Origin: Leadbetterella sp.
Lineage (GTDB): Bacteria; Bacteroidota; Bacteroidia; Cytophagales; Spirosomataceae
Reading direction: 5' to 3'
Assembly (NCBI GenBank): GCA_019638185.1
Contig: JAHBUH010000003.1
Location: 234,043-298,042, forward strand
Length of the DNA: 64,000 nt
Shown: one piece after another, positions 51,143 to 60,187 of the stretch
How the letters are laid out: every line of letters starts with the position of its first letter
Numbering within the stretch: the stretch's first letter is position 1
The notes under the pieces: generated by a model
The model's input: only the letters and a program-made list of their open reading frames with translations
Databases searched by the model: none
What the model was told of the DNA's origin: nothing
Program-made: the position numbers and the translations under genes

Positions 51143-52126
51143 ATGAGAAAATTTCTGAATTCGCTGATCAGTGGCGAATCCCTGTCTTTTGAAGAGGCCC
51201 GGCAGGCCCTCACGCTGATCGCTACGGGCCAGGCGCACGCCTCCCAGGCGGCGGCCTTCCTGATGGGAATCCAGCAGAAGGGGATCACGGCAGAGGAGCT
51301 GCGGGGTTTCCGGCAGAGCATGCTGGAGCTGGCTGACAGCCTGGATTTCCGGGATCTGTACCCCATGGACGTATGCGGCACGGGCGGCGACGGAAAAGAT
51401 ACGTTTAATATTTCCACCACGTGCGCTTTTGTGGCGGCGGGGGCAGGCGTGAAAATTGCGAAGCACGGAAATCACGGGGTGAGCTCGGCCGTAGGGAGCA
51501 GCACGGTGCTGGAGTTCCTGGGGGTGAAGTTTACCAATGACAAGGATCACCTGCGCCGGAAAATAGAGCAGGCCGGCATCTGCTACCTGCATGCGCCCCT
51601 GTTTCACCCGGCCATGAAGCACATCGGCCCGGTGCGTAAGGAACTGGGAGTGAAAACGTTTTTTAATATCCTGGGACCGTTAATGAACCCGGCAAACGTG
51701 AAGGCCCAACTGAGTGGGGTATCGGATCTGAAGACCTTTGAGCTGTATAAAGAGGTGTTTTCTGCCCAGGAGGGGCGCTTTGCGGTGATTCATGCGCTGG
51801 ACGGCTATGATGAGATCTCCCTGACCGGCGGGGTAAGGATATGGCGGAACGGCACCGATGCCGTGATGCAGCCGGCCGATGCCGGCCTGGCGGTAGTAGC
51901 CCCGGAAAAGCTGAGCGGGGGCCATACGCTGGAAGAGTCAGCGCGGATCCTGGTGCAGATCCTGAAAGGAGAAGGAACACCGGAGCAAACCGCCGCTGTA
52001 AATGCTAACGCCGGCCTGGCCATCAGCGTATCACGAGGTATCAGCTTTGAGGAGGGGATAGCGCTGGCGGAGGAGTCCCTGCAAAGCGGCCGGGCGTTCC
52101 GGAGCCTTGAGAAACTGGTGGAGTAA
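51143..52126 (+). CDS. trpD: Anthranilate phosphoribosyltransferase
   Basis: A 327-residue enzyme that joins anthranilate and PRPP in tryptophan synthesis. Motifs: the PRPP-binding DVCGTGGDGKDTFNIST, KHGNHGVSS, and the metal-binding D-E pair in the IHALDGYDEIS stretch. Length is normal. No other trp genes are adjacent in the window; the following isomerase gene starts 28 bp later on the same strand and is probably cotranscribed. Confidence 0.93.
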   Translation: MRKFLNSLISGESLSFEEARQALTLIATGQAHASQAAAFLMGIQQKGITAEELRGFRQSMLELADSLDFRDLYPMDVCGTGGDGKDTFNISTTCAFVAAGAGVKIAKHGNHGVSSAVGSSTVLEFLGVKFTNDKDHLRRKIEQAGICYLHAPLFHPAMKHIGPVRKELGVKTFFNILGPLMNPANVKAQLSGVSDLKTFELYKEVFSAQEGRFAVIHALDGYDEISLTGGVRIWRNGTDAVMQPADAGLAVVAPEKLSGGHTLEESARILVQILKGEGTPEQTAAVNANAGLAISVSRGISFEEGIALAEESLQSGRAFRSLEKLVE

Positions 52127-52154
52127 TATTTTTTCATTTTAAATCATTCAGGTT

Positions 52155-53066
52155 ATGTTTCAACTGGGTTTTGTGTCGGCCATCCTGCCCGACCAGTCTT
52201 TTGAAGAAGTGATGTCTTTCGCTTCGGAAAATCATTTTGAATGTGTGGAGGTCATGTGCTGGCCGGGCACTAATGCCGATAAACGCCGGTACGCCGGGGT
52301 TACCCACCTGGATGTGGATGCCCTGGATGTGGGCCTCACGCAGGCCATACTTGAAAAAAATAAGGTATTCATTTCCGGGCTGGGCTATTATCCTAACCCC
52401 CTGGATCCGGATAAGGAGAAATCCGAATTTTATATTGAGCATATCAAGAAGATCATCCGGGCGGCTAACCGGCTGAATGTGCCGGTGGTGAATACGTTTA
52501 TCGGCCGGAACCCCCACTTGCCTTTGCAGGAGAACCTGGCACTTTTTAAGCAGCTCTGGAAACCCATTATTGAGGTGGCTGAACAGGAACAGATTAAAAT
52601 AGGGATAGAGAACTGCCCCATGCTGTATACTCTGGATGAATGGCCGGGAGGCAAAAACCTGGCAGTGTCTCCGGCCATCTGGGACTATATGTTTGATGCT
52701 TTCCCCACCCCGCTGTTCGGGCTGAATTATGACCCGTCACACCCGGTACTTCAAAGGATGGATGAGATCAAACCCCTTTATGCCTACAAAGACCGCTTGC
52801 ATCATATCCACCTGAAGGACATCCGGATCTACCAGGATAAGCTGGACCGGGTAGGGGCGTTTGCCCTGCCGTCCGAATACCATTCGCCTAAACTACCCGG
52901 CCTGGGCGATGTACGCTGGCCGGAGTTTTTCAGCGCGCTGGGCGATATCCGTTACCGCGGGCCACTGGTGATTGAAGTGGAGGATAAGGCCTACGAGGGT
53001 TCACCGGAAGATGTGGTGGCGGGTATACGTACGGCCAGGAATTATGTACGGCAGTTTCTGTCCTGA
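52155..53066 (+). CDS. Xylose isomerase-like TIM-barrel protein (sugar phosphate isomerase/epimerase)
   Basis: A 303-residue AP-endonuclease-2-fold protein. Metal-site segments are visible: IGIENCP (Glu), NYDPSHP (Asp, His), HHIHLKDI (His) and VIEVED (Glu). The family includes sugar epimerases, hydroxypyruvate isomerase and inosose dehydratase, so the exact reaction is open. It is downstream of trpD in the same direction, and a long-loop inverted repeat follows. Confidence 0.8.
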   Translation: MFQLGFVSAILPDQSFEEVMSFASENHFECVEVMCWPGTNADKRRYAGVTHLDVDALDVGLTQAILEKNKVFISGLGYYPNPLDPDKEKSEFYIEHIKKIIRAANRLNVPVVNTFIGRNPHLPLQENLALFKQLWKPIIEVAEQEQIKIGIENCPMLYTLDEWPGGKNLAVSPAIWDYMFDAFPTPLFGLNYDPSHPVLQRMDEIKPLYAYKDRLHHIHLKDIRIYQDKLDRVGAFALPSEYHSPKLPGLGDVRWPEFFSALGDIRYRGPLVIEVEDKAYEGSPEDVVAGIRTARNYVRQFLS

Positions 53067-53135
53067 TAAAAGAACTTATATTCTCACAAAGCGATGGGTC
53101 ACATCATGTAAGATTTTGTCCCCCGGACGATAAAC

Positions 53136-53180
53136 AAAAAATGACTAATCCGTATAAAAATACAAAGCTAGTCATTTTTT
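53136..53180. terminator. Long-loop inverted repeat, possible bidirectional terminator
   Basis: A perfect 12-bp pair AAAAAATGACTA/TAGTCATTTTTT with a 21-nt loop lies between convergent genes; T-runs occur at the 3' end on both strands. Confidence 0.55.
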
Positions 53181-53235
53181 GGATCTTAATCAGTCCGTCT
53201 AACGGGGCGGAGGCGTACCTTAATGTTTCAGGACT

Positions 53236-55176
53236 CTATTTCAACGAGTTAATATACATAGCGATCTTCTCCAGGTCTGTCTTAGGCAGGTGTGACATCG
53301 GCGGCATAGGTGCCGGGTAATCCGGCCAGTTTTCCGCCTGAGGGCTTTTGATCAGCTCAATCAGCTTGGCAGTCGTGTATTTTCTTTGTGCAACATCCCG
53401 GAAGGCCGGCCCGATCATTTTTTTGTTTTCATCGTGGCAGGCCAGGCAGGTATGCTTTTGTAACAGAGGCTTCATGCTGGCAAAAGTAGGTGCGGCCGGT
53501 TTGGCGGCAGCTCCTGCCGCAGCCCCTGCAGGTTGATTCCGTCCGTCAGGAGATACCGTAGCGCCGGCTGTTTTGGAAGGGGCTTTGGCGGCCGGTGCCT
53601 TGGTAGCCGTTCCCTTCATTTCATTGGGCGCCAGTTTTGTGCCTTCCGGAATGGCGTTCAGCGTATAATACACGGTAGGATGCACCAGTGACCACGAGCT
53701 TTGCTCTGCCCGGATGCCGTCCAGGCTCAGCTCATGAATGTAGTAAGGCCGGAGGCCGTCGATCACCACGCGGAGGGTTTTCCGGTCTTCGCTCAGGCGT
53801 ACACCCTTTACTTTCAGGTCTTTTTCATTTACCGGCGGTGAACCGTACACCGGATGGTGCTTATACAGGAAGCTACGCACGGCATAGGAGTTCAGGCTTT
53901 CGGCTGATTTCCGGTCTACAGGCATGGTAAATTCGATTTCGAAACCGTCCGGCATGGCTTTGCAGGTCAGCATCTCAAACGGCAGCTTACCGTTCCACAG
54001 CAGCCGCTGAAAGCCCTGGTTGGCATCGCCGGCAGAGCCCCAGCCGCGGTTAGTTTCACCTACAAACATGGAGCCGTCCGGAGCGAAAACCATCCGGAGC
54101 ACACCCGACTGAAAGCCGGAGCGGAAGTCCCAGGCGGCGCCCTGGTATTCGCCGTTGATCTTTTCAAGGTAAACGCGCATGATCTTGGACTGGCCCTGGT
54201 CGCCCACAAAAAGCTGCCCGGAGAAAGGCCCGAAGTCGCCTTTGGTATTATCTACCAGGATCTCCGAGTTAGAAATTCCCAGGATACCGTGAGGCAGCCA
54301 TACAGCCGGCGGCTGAACGCTCGGGAATTTGGCTTTCAGCTCATAGAAGGTCTGGGGCACTTCATCTACCACGTTTTCAGGTTTCAGGATGTTTCCGCCG
54401 GCATCGCGTACCCGTCTTACATCTCTTTCTTTATAAAATTCTTCTTCTGTAAAACCTACCAGGTCAGCTACTTCCTTCCATCTCAGGCTGGCAGGGTTTC
54501 CGTAAAATTTCCCTTTCTTCACCTGCCATACGCCACCTGATCCGAACCAGTCGCCCTGGTTATCGGTATAGAAAAGTTCGCCGTCTACCATGCCCAGTCC
54601 GGCCGGTGACCGCACGCCTGCAGCATAGAGCTCCAGCTGGCCATCTTCTGAAATCTTGAAGATGGTTCCCCGGGTTCTGGCCCGTGATTCCCCGCGCCAC
54701 CATTCTTCATCACCGAAGGCCACGTTACCGCTCACGAAGTACCGGCCATCGGGAGCCAGTTTGGGTCCGAAGGAGTATTCGTGGTAATGGCCGGAAACTT
54801 CCCATGCGTGGATGGTCTCGTATTTATCGGCCCGGCCGTCCCCGTTAGAGTCGGTGAGCTTGGTCAGCTCGCCCCGCTGGGCGCAGTACAGGGAGCCGTC
54901 TTTGTACATCAGCCCCAGTACTTCGTGGAGGCCGGCCGCAAATTTCCGGAAATAAGGCTTCACGGAAGTAGGATTATCAATGATCCACACGTCACCGCGC
55001 CGGGTGGCCAGTGCCACGGAGCCGTTAGGGAGCATCTCTACACCCCCCACTTCCAGCAGCACGCCTTCAGGTACGGGGAGGGTTACGATCTTATAGAAAT
55101 CTTCTTCTTTGGGTGATTCCTGGGCACGGGCCTGCAGGCACAGGAGGAAGAGTATTAATAATGTTATATTTTTCAT
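53236..55176 (-). CDS. Exported beta-propeller (sorbosone dehydrogenase-like) protein with C-terminal cytochrome c domain
   Basis: A 646-residue protein: signal peptide (cleavage after ARAQ), a glucose/sorbosone-dehydrogenase-like beta-propeller (about 30-430, e.g. VRSPAGLGMVDGELFYTDNQGD), a beta domain (about 430-520), an Ala/Pro/Lys-rich linker (about 522-565) and a cytochrome c domain. The haem motif is C577-L-A-C580-H581, with the axial Met probably in PMPPMSH. Expected to oxidise a sugar or polyol in the periplasm and pass electrons to haem c. It follows the DUF1080 gene by 27 bp in the same operon. Confidence 0.78.
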   Translation of the reverse strand: MKNITLLILFLLCLQARAQESPKEEDFYKIVTLPVPEGVLLEVGGVEMLPNGSVALATRRGDVWIIDNPTSVKPYFRKFAAGLHEVLGLMYKDGSLYCAQRGELTKLTDSNGDGRADKYETIHAWEVSGHYHEYSFGPKLAPDGRYFVSGNVAFGDEEWWRGESRARTRGTIFKISEDGQLELYAAGVRSPAGLGMVDGELFYTDNQGDWFGSGGVWQVKKGKFYGNPASLRWKEVADLVGFTEEEFYKERDVRRVRDAGGNILKPENVVDEVPQTFYELKAKFPSVQPPAVWLPHGILGISNSEILVDNTKGDFGPFSGQLFVGDQGQSKIMRVYLEKINGEYQGAAWDFRSGFQSGVLRMVFAPDGSMFVGETNRGWGSAGDANQGFQRLLWNGKLPFEMLTCKAMPDGFEIEFTMPVDRKSAESLNSYAVRSFLYKHHPVYGSPPVNEKDLKVKGVRLSEDRKTLRVVIDGLRPYYIHELSLDGIRAEQSSWSLVHPTVYYTLNAIPEGTKLAPNEMKGTATKAPAAKAPSKTAGATVSPDGRNQPAGAAAGAAAKPAAPTFASMKPLLQKHTCLACHDENKKMIGPAFRDVAQRKYTTAKLIELIKSPQAENWPDYPAPMPPMSHLPKTDLEKIAMYINSLK

Positions 55177-55203
55177 CGGTATAAGTTTTACCTGAGCGGT
55201 TAA

Positions 55204-57006
55204 TTAAAAAATGATGGCATATTTCAGGATATTCTCCTCCGGTTTCACCAGCAGCTCTTTCCGGTTCAGAATCATAGCATCGCTGCCTTTTTCGATCCGG
55301 ATAAAGTATTTTTTGCCGTCTACGGCATAGAGGTTGGTATCTACCTGCTCTATGAGGTCGCCGCTTGCCACCCGTCCGGCCAGGTCCTGTCCGCCGGTGA
55401 TTTTGATCTCCCTGTCGAGGTACTTGGCCTCGGTGATCCTGATCTTATCGCTCACCTGACACCCGGCTATTTTGTAGTTAAAGGTAGGCAGGTCATTTTC
55501 ATCCAGGTCATAGCCCAGGGGCCGGTAGCCGGTGCCGGTGGTGTCACTCCAGGTGGTGGAGCCCATCCGGTTCAGGAGCAGGTCATGGTTAAACCGTGTC
55601 AGGCTGCCCAGGGGTTTTGAGGAACCGTCGCCACGGTCGTCCCACATGGGAGTAGCATCCAGGAAATCGCCTTTCCAGGCCTGAATGATGGCGCCTTTGT
55701 CCAGGTCGTAGGTATAATGAAGCCCCTCGGGAGAACCGATGGAAATGGCATGCACTACGCGGAAGTTCTTATCTTCAGGTTTCTTTTTCCAGTCCATGAA
55801 GCTCCGCAGGTTCACCGGCGTGTTGGCATTAACTATGATGGGATCCTGGGGTTTGGCTGCGATCACCGATCCCGCAGAATGGTGCGGAGTCTGGCGGAAG
55901 CCGGGTCCGGAAGACCAGAAGCCCAGCACGGGCTTGATCCAGTTGTCCCGTTTGTTATTAAATATCTCAAAGGTATGATCGCCCTGGGTGAGATGGACCT
56001 TCACGGCCCTGTCGCCCGAGCGCATCCAGATATTGGGCTGTACTTCTTTCCCGTCTATTTTAAGGTAGCTGTGGCCGCCCAGTTGGGTCACAAACGTATA
56101 GTCTCCTTCTTCGTGCGCATGGTATTTGCCGTTAATGAAGAACACGTAGTTATTGGGCTCACGGGTTACTTCCCAGGTGATCTCGTTAGTTTTACCCTGC
56201 TCATCGATCTTCACTTTGGAGAGGTCGGCGTCATGCATGTGGCTGCCGTAGTAAACCTTATAAGTGAGGTCAGAAACGGTGCCCGGTTTTTTATTGAAAT
56301 TATTCACTACTATATTCCGGAAGGCTACGGAGCCGTGGTCTCCCTGGATTCGCAAAGGCCCCAGCGGAACCTCATTTTCTGCCATCGGGCCGCCGGTAGG
56401 GCCGCTGAGCTCCACGTTTTCATGGATGAGCAGGCCGTTCAGCTTTACAAAAAGAATCTTTGCATTGGAGATCTTCTTCCCGGCAGCGTCAAAGCGCGGT
56501 GCCTGGTAAGAGATTTCCATGGTATTCCACAGGCCGGGGGCTTTATAGGCATTGAACCGCGGGGCGTAGCCTTCGTACTGGTTCTGGCCGTCAGGCTTGG
56601 AGAGGTCACGGCGCTGGTAAATCCCGCCGCAGTCGTAATATTTCGGATTTTTCACCCCCCAGCTGTCGAACAGCTGGATTTCATACCGGCCCTGAAGATA
56701 GATCCCGGAGTTAGAGCCTACACCCAGCATGAAGTCGAGCGACAGATCCATATCGCCGTATTCCTCTTTGGTGAACAGGTCAAACTTTTCGCCATATTCT
56801 TTTGACGTGTGGCGGCATACCAGCACACCGGTTCCGGGGCGGGAAACCAGGGTGTTTTTTTCGCCCAAAGGGGCCGTCACATCCCCTACAATTTGCCAGT
56901 TGTCGCTTTTCAGCGCAAAGGCCGACAGGTCATTGAGGGGAATCGGGGTCTGTGCGCAAAGTCCGAAAGGAGCCCAGCACAAAAGACCAGCAATGATTTT
57001 TTTCAT
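55204..57006 (-). CDS. DUF1080 (concanavalin-like, 3-keto-disaccharide hydrolase family) exported protein with a PA14-like domain
   Basis: A 600-residue protein: signal peptide (cleavage after GLCAQ), an N-terminal DUF1080 jelly-roll (about 20-235; FMLGVGSNSGIYLQGRYEIQLFDSWG and GGIYQRRD are hallmark segments), a PA14-like carbohydrate-binding domain (about 245-365, HEEGDYTFVTQLGGHSYLKIDGKE) and a C-terminal region of beta strands similar to that of its operon partner. DUF1080 members include 3-keto-glycoside hydrolases. First gene of a two-gene operon, divergent from the GH29 fucosidase gene. Confidence 0.8.
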   Translation of the reverse strand: MKKIIAGLLCWAPFGLCAQTPIPLNDLSAFALKSDNWQIVGDVTAPLGEKNTLVSRPGTGVLVCRHTSKEYGEKFDLFTKEEYGDMDLSLDFMLGVGSNSGIYLQGRYEIQLFDSWGVKNPKYYDCGGIYQRRDLSKPDGQNQYEGYAPRFNAYKAPGLWNTMEISYQAPRFDAAGKKISNAKILFVKLNGLLIHENVELSGPTGGPMAENEVPLGPLRIQGDHGSVAFRNIVVNNFNKKPGTVSDLTYKVYYGSHMHDADLSKVKIDEQGKTNEITWEVTREPNNYVFFINGKYHAHEEGDYTFVTQLGGHSYLKIDGKEVQPNIWMRSGDRAVKVHLTQGDHTFEIFNNKRDNWIKPVLGFWSSGPGFRQTPHHSAGSVIAAKPQDPIIVNANTPVNLRSFMDWKKKPEDKNFRVVHAISIGSPEGLHYTYDLDKGAIIQAWKGDFLDATPMWDDRGDGSSKPLGSLTRFNHDLLLNRMGSTTWSDTTGTGYRPLGYDLDENDLPTFNYKIAGCQVSDKIRITEAKYLDREIKITGGQDLAGRVASGDLIEQVDTNLYAVDGKKYFIRIEKGSDAMILNRKELLVKPEENILKYAIIF

Positions 57007-57032
57007 TCAATCCAAGATATTAGGTTCAGGTA

Positions 57033-57040
57033 CAAAAATA
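57033..57040 (-). promoter_or_regulatory. Promoter -7 box (TATTTTTG) for the DUF1080 operon
   Basis: Exact TAnnTTTG on the minus strand 26 nt before the ATG at 57006; the identical octamer serves the divergent fucosidase gene. Confidence 0.45.
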
Positions 57041-57094
57041 AAGAAGAATATTACAATTCTCTTATCGGGGGCTCAAAGATGAGAAGCTTTTTAC

Positions 57095-57102
57095 TATTTT
57101 TG
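57095..57102 (+). promoter_or_regulatory. Promoter -7 box (TATTTTTG) for the fucosidase gene
   Basis: Exact TAnnTTTG 22 nt before the ATG at 57125. Confidence 0.45.
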
Positions 57103-57124
57103 ATAAAAAATTTTATTAAATCGT

Positions 57125-58567
57125 ATGACGATCACCCGAATCTCGTTTTTTTTGTCTGCAGCCGTGCTTTTCCTGGCCGGATGCAGCCCCCGGCCGGTAA
57201 AATCTCCGGCACCGGTGTTTCCTCTACCTACGCAGCAGCAGCTCAGCTGGCATGAGTTGGAAACCTATGCCTTCATTCATTTTACGACCAATACTTTTAC
57301 CGGCAAAGAATGGGGCTACGGTGACGAGAGTCCGTCGATTTTTAATCCCAGCGGCCTGGATGTGGACCAGTGGGTCAGCACCCTGAAGGAAACCGGCTTC
57401 AAGGCGGTGATCCTGACGGCCAAGCATCACGACGGCTTCTGCCTCTGGCCCAGCGCGTATACTGACCATACCGTGGCGGCCAGCCCGTATAAAAACGGTA
57501 AAGGCGACATCGTGCGGGAGGTTTCAGATGCCTGTAAGAAATACGGGCTGAAGTTTGGGATCTACCTCTCTCCCTGGGACCGGAACCGGGCTGACTACGG
57601 CAAGCCCTCTTACGTAACCTATTACCGCAACCAGCTGAAAGAGCTTTTTGCGAACTACGGACCGGTGTTTGAGATGTGGTTTGACGGGGCTAACGGTGGC
57701 GACGGCTATTATGGCGGCGCACGGGAGAAACGCCGGATAGACGGCAGCCGCTATTATGATTGGCCCGGTACTATTAAGATGGTGCGGGAAATGGAACCCA
57801 ATATCCTCTTTTTCAGCGATGCCGGCCCGGATATCCGCTGGGTAGGGAATGAACGCGGCATTGCGGGCGAGACAAACTGGAATAACCTCACCCCGGACAC
57901 CCTGTATGCCGGCAAGGCCCGGATAGAAAAACTGTTGGGCACGGGTAGCGAAAACGGCTCCCAGTGGATACCCGCAGAGGTGGATGTTTCCATCCGCCCG
58001 GGCTGGTTTTACCATGCGGAAGAAGACGGGAAGGTAAAAACTCCGGAGCAACTGTTTGATATTTACCTAAGCTCCGTAGGCCGGGGATCTAACCTGCTCC
58101 TGAATATTCCGCCGGACCGCCGGGGACTGTTCCACGAAAAAGACGTAGAGTACCTGAAAGGCTTTCACCGGCTGGTGGAAGAGCGCCTAAGCCATAACCT
58201 GCTGGAAAAAGCCAAAGTAAAAACTTCAGCTTCCTATGATAAAACGCAGAAGGCTTCCCGCCTGACAGACGGTGACCCGCAGACGTTCTGGGCGGCTAAG
58301 GACGTACAGGCCAACGTGGAAATCACCCTGCCCCAGGCGGCGGAGATCCGTTATATCCAGCTGTCAGAGTACATTGCGCTGGGTCAGCGGGTAAAAGCGT
58401 TTGAAGTGGAGGCTTATGACGGCAAAAAATGGACCTCCGTGGCCCGCGGCACCACCATAGGCTATAAACGTATCCTGAAAATCACGCCGGTTACCGCCAG
58501 GAAGCTGCGGATAAAGGTGCTGGATGCCAAGGCCCCGGCGGTACTGACGGAAATAAAGGCGAACTAG
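57125..58567 (+). CDS. Alpha-L-fucosidase, GH29, lipoprotein
   Basis: A 480-residue lipoprotein (lipobox LAGC, C20) with a GH29 (beta/alpha)8 barrel and a C-terminal F5/8-type discoidin-like domain (about 355-480; KVKTSASYDKTQKASRLTDGDPQTFWAA). Catalytic features: AKHHDGFCLW near 99-108 and the nucleophile D187 in FEMWFDG. It should release L-fucose from glycans at the cell surface or in the periplasm. Divergent from the DUF1080/cytochrome operon; a terminator lies about 110 nt downstream. Confidence 0.93.
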   Translation: MTITRISFFLSAAVLFLAGCSPRPVKSPAPVFPLPTQQQLSWHELETYAFIHFTTNTFTGKEWGYGDESPSIFNPSGLDVDQWVSTLKETGFKAVILTAKHHDGFCLWPSAYTDHTVAASPYKNGKGDIVREVSDACKKYGLKFGIYLSPWDRNRADYGKPSYVTYYRNQLKELFANYGPVFEMWFDGANGGDGYYGGAREKRRIDGSRYYDWPGTIKMVREMEPNILFFSDAGPDIRWVGNERGIAGETNWNNLTPDTLYAGKARIEKLLGTGSENGSQWIPAEVDVSIRPGWFYHAEEDGKVKTPEQLFDIYLSSVGRGSNLLLNIPPDRRGLFHEKDVEYLKGFHRLVEERLSHNLLEKAKVKTSASYDKTQKASRLTDGDPQTFWAAKDVQANVEITLPQAAEIRYIQLSEYIALGQRVKAFEVEAYDGKKWTSVARGTTIGYKRILKITPVTARKLRIKVLDAKAPAVLTEIKAN

Positions 58568-58677
58568 GGGAGGTGATAAAAGCGGACCGCTACTGCGGTG
58601 AAAAATTGCGGAACAGGCTTTTATAGGAATGCTTTATGTAGGCTGTTCTTGATAATTAAAAAATAGAGAGATGACAG

Positions 58678-58711
58678 AAATCCGGCCTGAAAAAAGGGCC
58701 GGATTTTTTTG
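58678..58711 (+). terminator. Rho-independent terminator downstream of the fucosidase gene
   Basis: A perfect 10-bp stem AAATCCGGCC/GGCCGGATTT is followed by four more T. The 110 nt between the stop codon and this site hold a small ACCGC-TACT-GCGGT hairpin but no gene I can support. Confidence 0.85.
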
Positions 58712-58712
58712 T

Positions 58713-58774
58713 AACTGTGTCATGTGATATTTCGAAGTTAAAACTATTTTCTCGATTTATCCCGTGACACAGTT
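58713..58774. repeat. Inverted repeat at the island boundary
   Basis: AACTGTGTCATG (58713-58724) and CGTGACACAGTT (58763-58774) pair over 12 positions with one G-T wobble and enclose 38 bp. It begins directly after the fucosidase terminator, where base composition turns AT-rich. It could be an element end or a recombination site; no known family was recognised. Confidence 0.5.
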
Positions 58775-58843
58775 TAGGTTACACTCTCAATTATATCCTT
58801 ACCGTTTGGCTAATAGATCTAGGTATAAATAATATCTATTCCA

Positions 58844-59788
58844 CTATATTAGTGATTTATTATTAGTGATTTGTGTATTATCAATTCCTTTTAGTTCCTC
58901 CACAATATCTTTCGTCAATTTACCTAGTACCCTTTTGCCTGCATCTTCCAGATTAGAGTAGTTATTAAATACCATTCGATATATATCAGACTTGCTCGCA
59001 AATAATGTTCCTTCATATTGTTCATATAAGTTTTCAAGATAAGAGTCATTATAAACTACGATATTCTTAATGATGTCAGACACATAATCTTTATGTTGAT
59101 TGTATATTTCAATTAGTTTTAGGTCTTTTATATTTCTTTCAATCTTCTTATTTCCTTTACTTTTAAAATAGATTTCAAAAGCGTCTTCATTACCGTAAAT
59201 GAAATCAATTCCTTTTCCTTTTTTTAGCTTTAATGAAAATTTCCACTCACTACCAAAACCCTGTATGTAAGGGTGGATATGCGACGACACACTCCATTCA
59301 TTATCTCTTTTCAATGTTGAATTACAAATTTTGCAACTAGGAATAAGATTAAAAAAAGATAAAGCAAGGTATGGGTATTTCACTTTAGTCAGAAAATGGT
59401 CAAACTCCGGTCTTGTAACGTCTTTGGAATTGTTCCTGACCGTGAATGTGTATTGCCTGTTGCAGTATGGGCAAACATTTATACCTAATCTGTGTGCTAG
59501 CTCATAAGCATAATATTTATACTTTGATGTTCTTCTACAAAATGCTTCATAATTGAAAACTTGATTTGCTTCTTTTTTAAAATTTGAAATACCTTTTTGC
59601 TCAAGTTTGTTAGAGATATCTTCTAGTTTCTCAGGATTACTAACTATTAACTCTTCTAAGGAGCAGACACTAAATATCAAATCCCTCAAATCTTTTTGTG
59701 ACTCTAAGCCCTTTTTAATTCCGGTCTGCAGTCTTTTAAAATGCTCTGTGGCAATTTCATCAAGATTATCATTTACAATCTGAATCAT
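58844..59788 (-). CDS. HNH endonuclease (PtuB-like) of an AAA/HNH defence pair
   Basis: A 314-residue protein. An N-terminal helical region (1-100) precedes a zinc-binding HNH core: C106-P-Y-C109, D130-H131 in RPEFDHFL, N147 in FFNLIPSC, and C152-K-I-C155-N. The C terminus (about 165-314) is Lys-rich and helical. This CxxCN...DHFxxK..YP.LALSF.NLIPSC..CN pattern is that of HNH proteins paired with AAA ATPases, as in Septu (PtuAB) and retron effectors. It starts 20 bp inside the end of the ATPase remnant. The gene looks intact, but its ATPase partner is truncated, so the system is probably inactive here. The DNA is AT-rich compared with the left 58 kb. Confidence 0.75.
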   Translation of the reverse strand: MIQIVNDNLDEIATEHFKRLQTGIKKGLESQKDLRDLIFSVCSLEELIVSNPEKLEDISNKLEQKGISNFKKEANQVFNYEAFCRRTSKYKYYAYELAHRLGINVCPYCNRQYTFTVRNNSKDVTRPEFDHFLTKVKYPYLALSFFNLIPSCKICNSTLKRDNEWSVSSHIHPYIQGFGSEWKFSLKLKKGKGIDFIYGNEDAFEIYFKSKGNKKIERNIKDLKLIEIYNQHKDYVSDIIKNIVVYNDSYLENLYEQYEGTLFASKSDIYRMVFNNYSNLEDAGKRVLGKLTKDIVEELKGIDNTQITNNKSLI

Positions 59789-60187
59789 TTTTCATTGATT
59801 TTAGTAATTTCAGTTCCCTCTCTAGCTGAGAGATTCGTCCCTCTAGATTCAATTTGTCATGAAAGAGTTCATAAATCCTTTTTTTAATTAAGGGCTCTCC
59901 AATTTGATTTACCAGTAGCTTAAATTGATCTTGATCGTATATCTCTCCGTCTATGAGGTTATCGATCATATCATTAATCTTTTTCTTAGCGTAGTGCCCA
60001 ATTAAGCCATCATTTAGAAAGAATCCATCTGAAAGTAAGCTATGTATATTCGCACCGAATGTATTTCTTTTATCCCGTAAAGGGTTCTTTACAACTTTGC
60101 ATTCTCCCTCTTTTCCCTTTTCCAGAAAAATGACATGGCTATTAGTCACATCTGAAAGTACAAAGGGTGAATGAGTTGTCCATACCT
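59769..60187 (-). pseudogene. C-terminal remnant of an AAA (AAA_21/PtuA-like) ATPase
   Basis: The frame reads V-W-T-T-H-S-P-F-V-L-S-D just before the GTG at 60149, then continues 126 residues to the stop at 59769. TTHSPFVLSD is the switch/H-loop segment near the end of AAA_21-type ATPases, and NTFGANIHSLLSDGFFLNDGLIG is the typical following segment in ATPases paired with HNH nucleases. The Walker A and B parts are absent: upstream, the frame passes directly into IS3 transposase sequence. The 3' end overlaps the HNH gene by 20 bp, the usual coupling. A GTG at 60149 could start a fragment, but without the ATPase core it cannot hydrolyse ATP. Confidence 0.75.

Noticed and set aside
53163-53170. 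TAGCTTTG on the minus strand near the trpD-operon end
   Set aside because: An exact -7-like octamer, but it lies at the 3' end of the cytochrome-containing gene and inside an inverted repeat, with no gene downstream to start.
58674-58730. Tiny open frame across the fucosidase terminator
   Set aside because: Its coding sequence is made by the terminator stem itself and has no other support.
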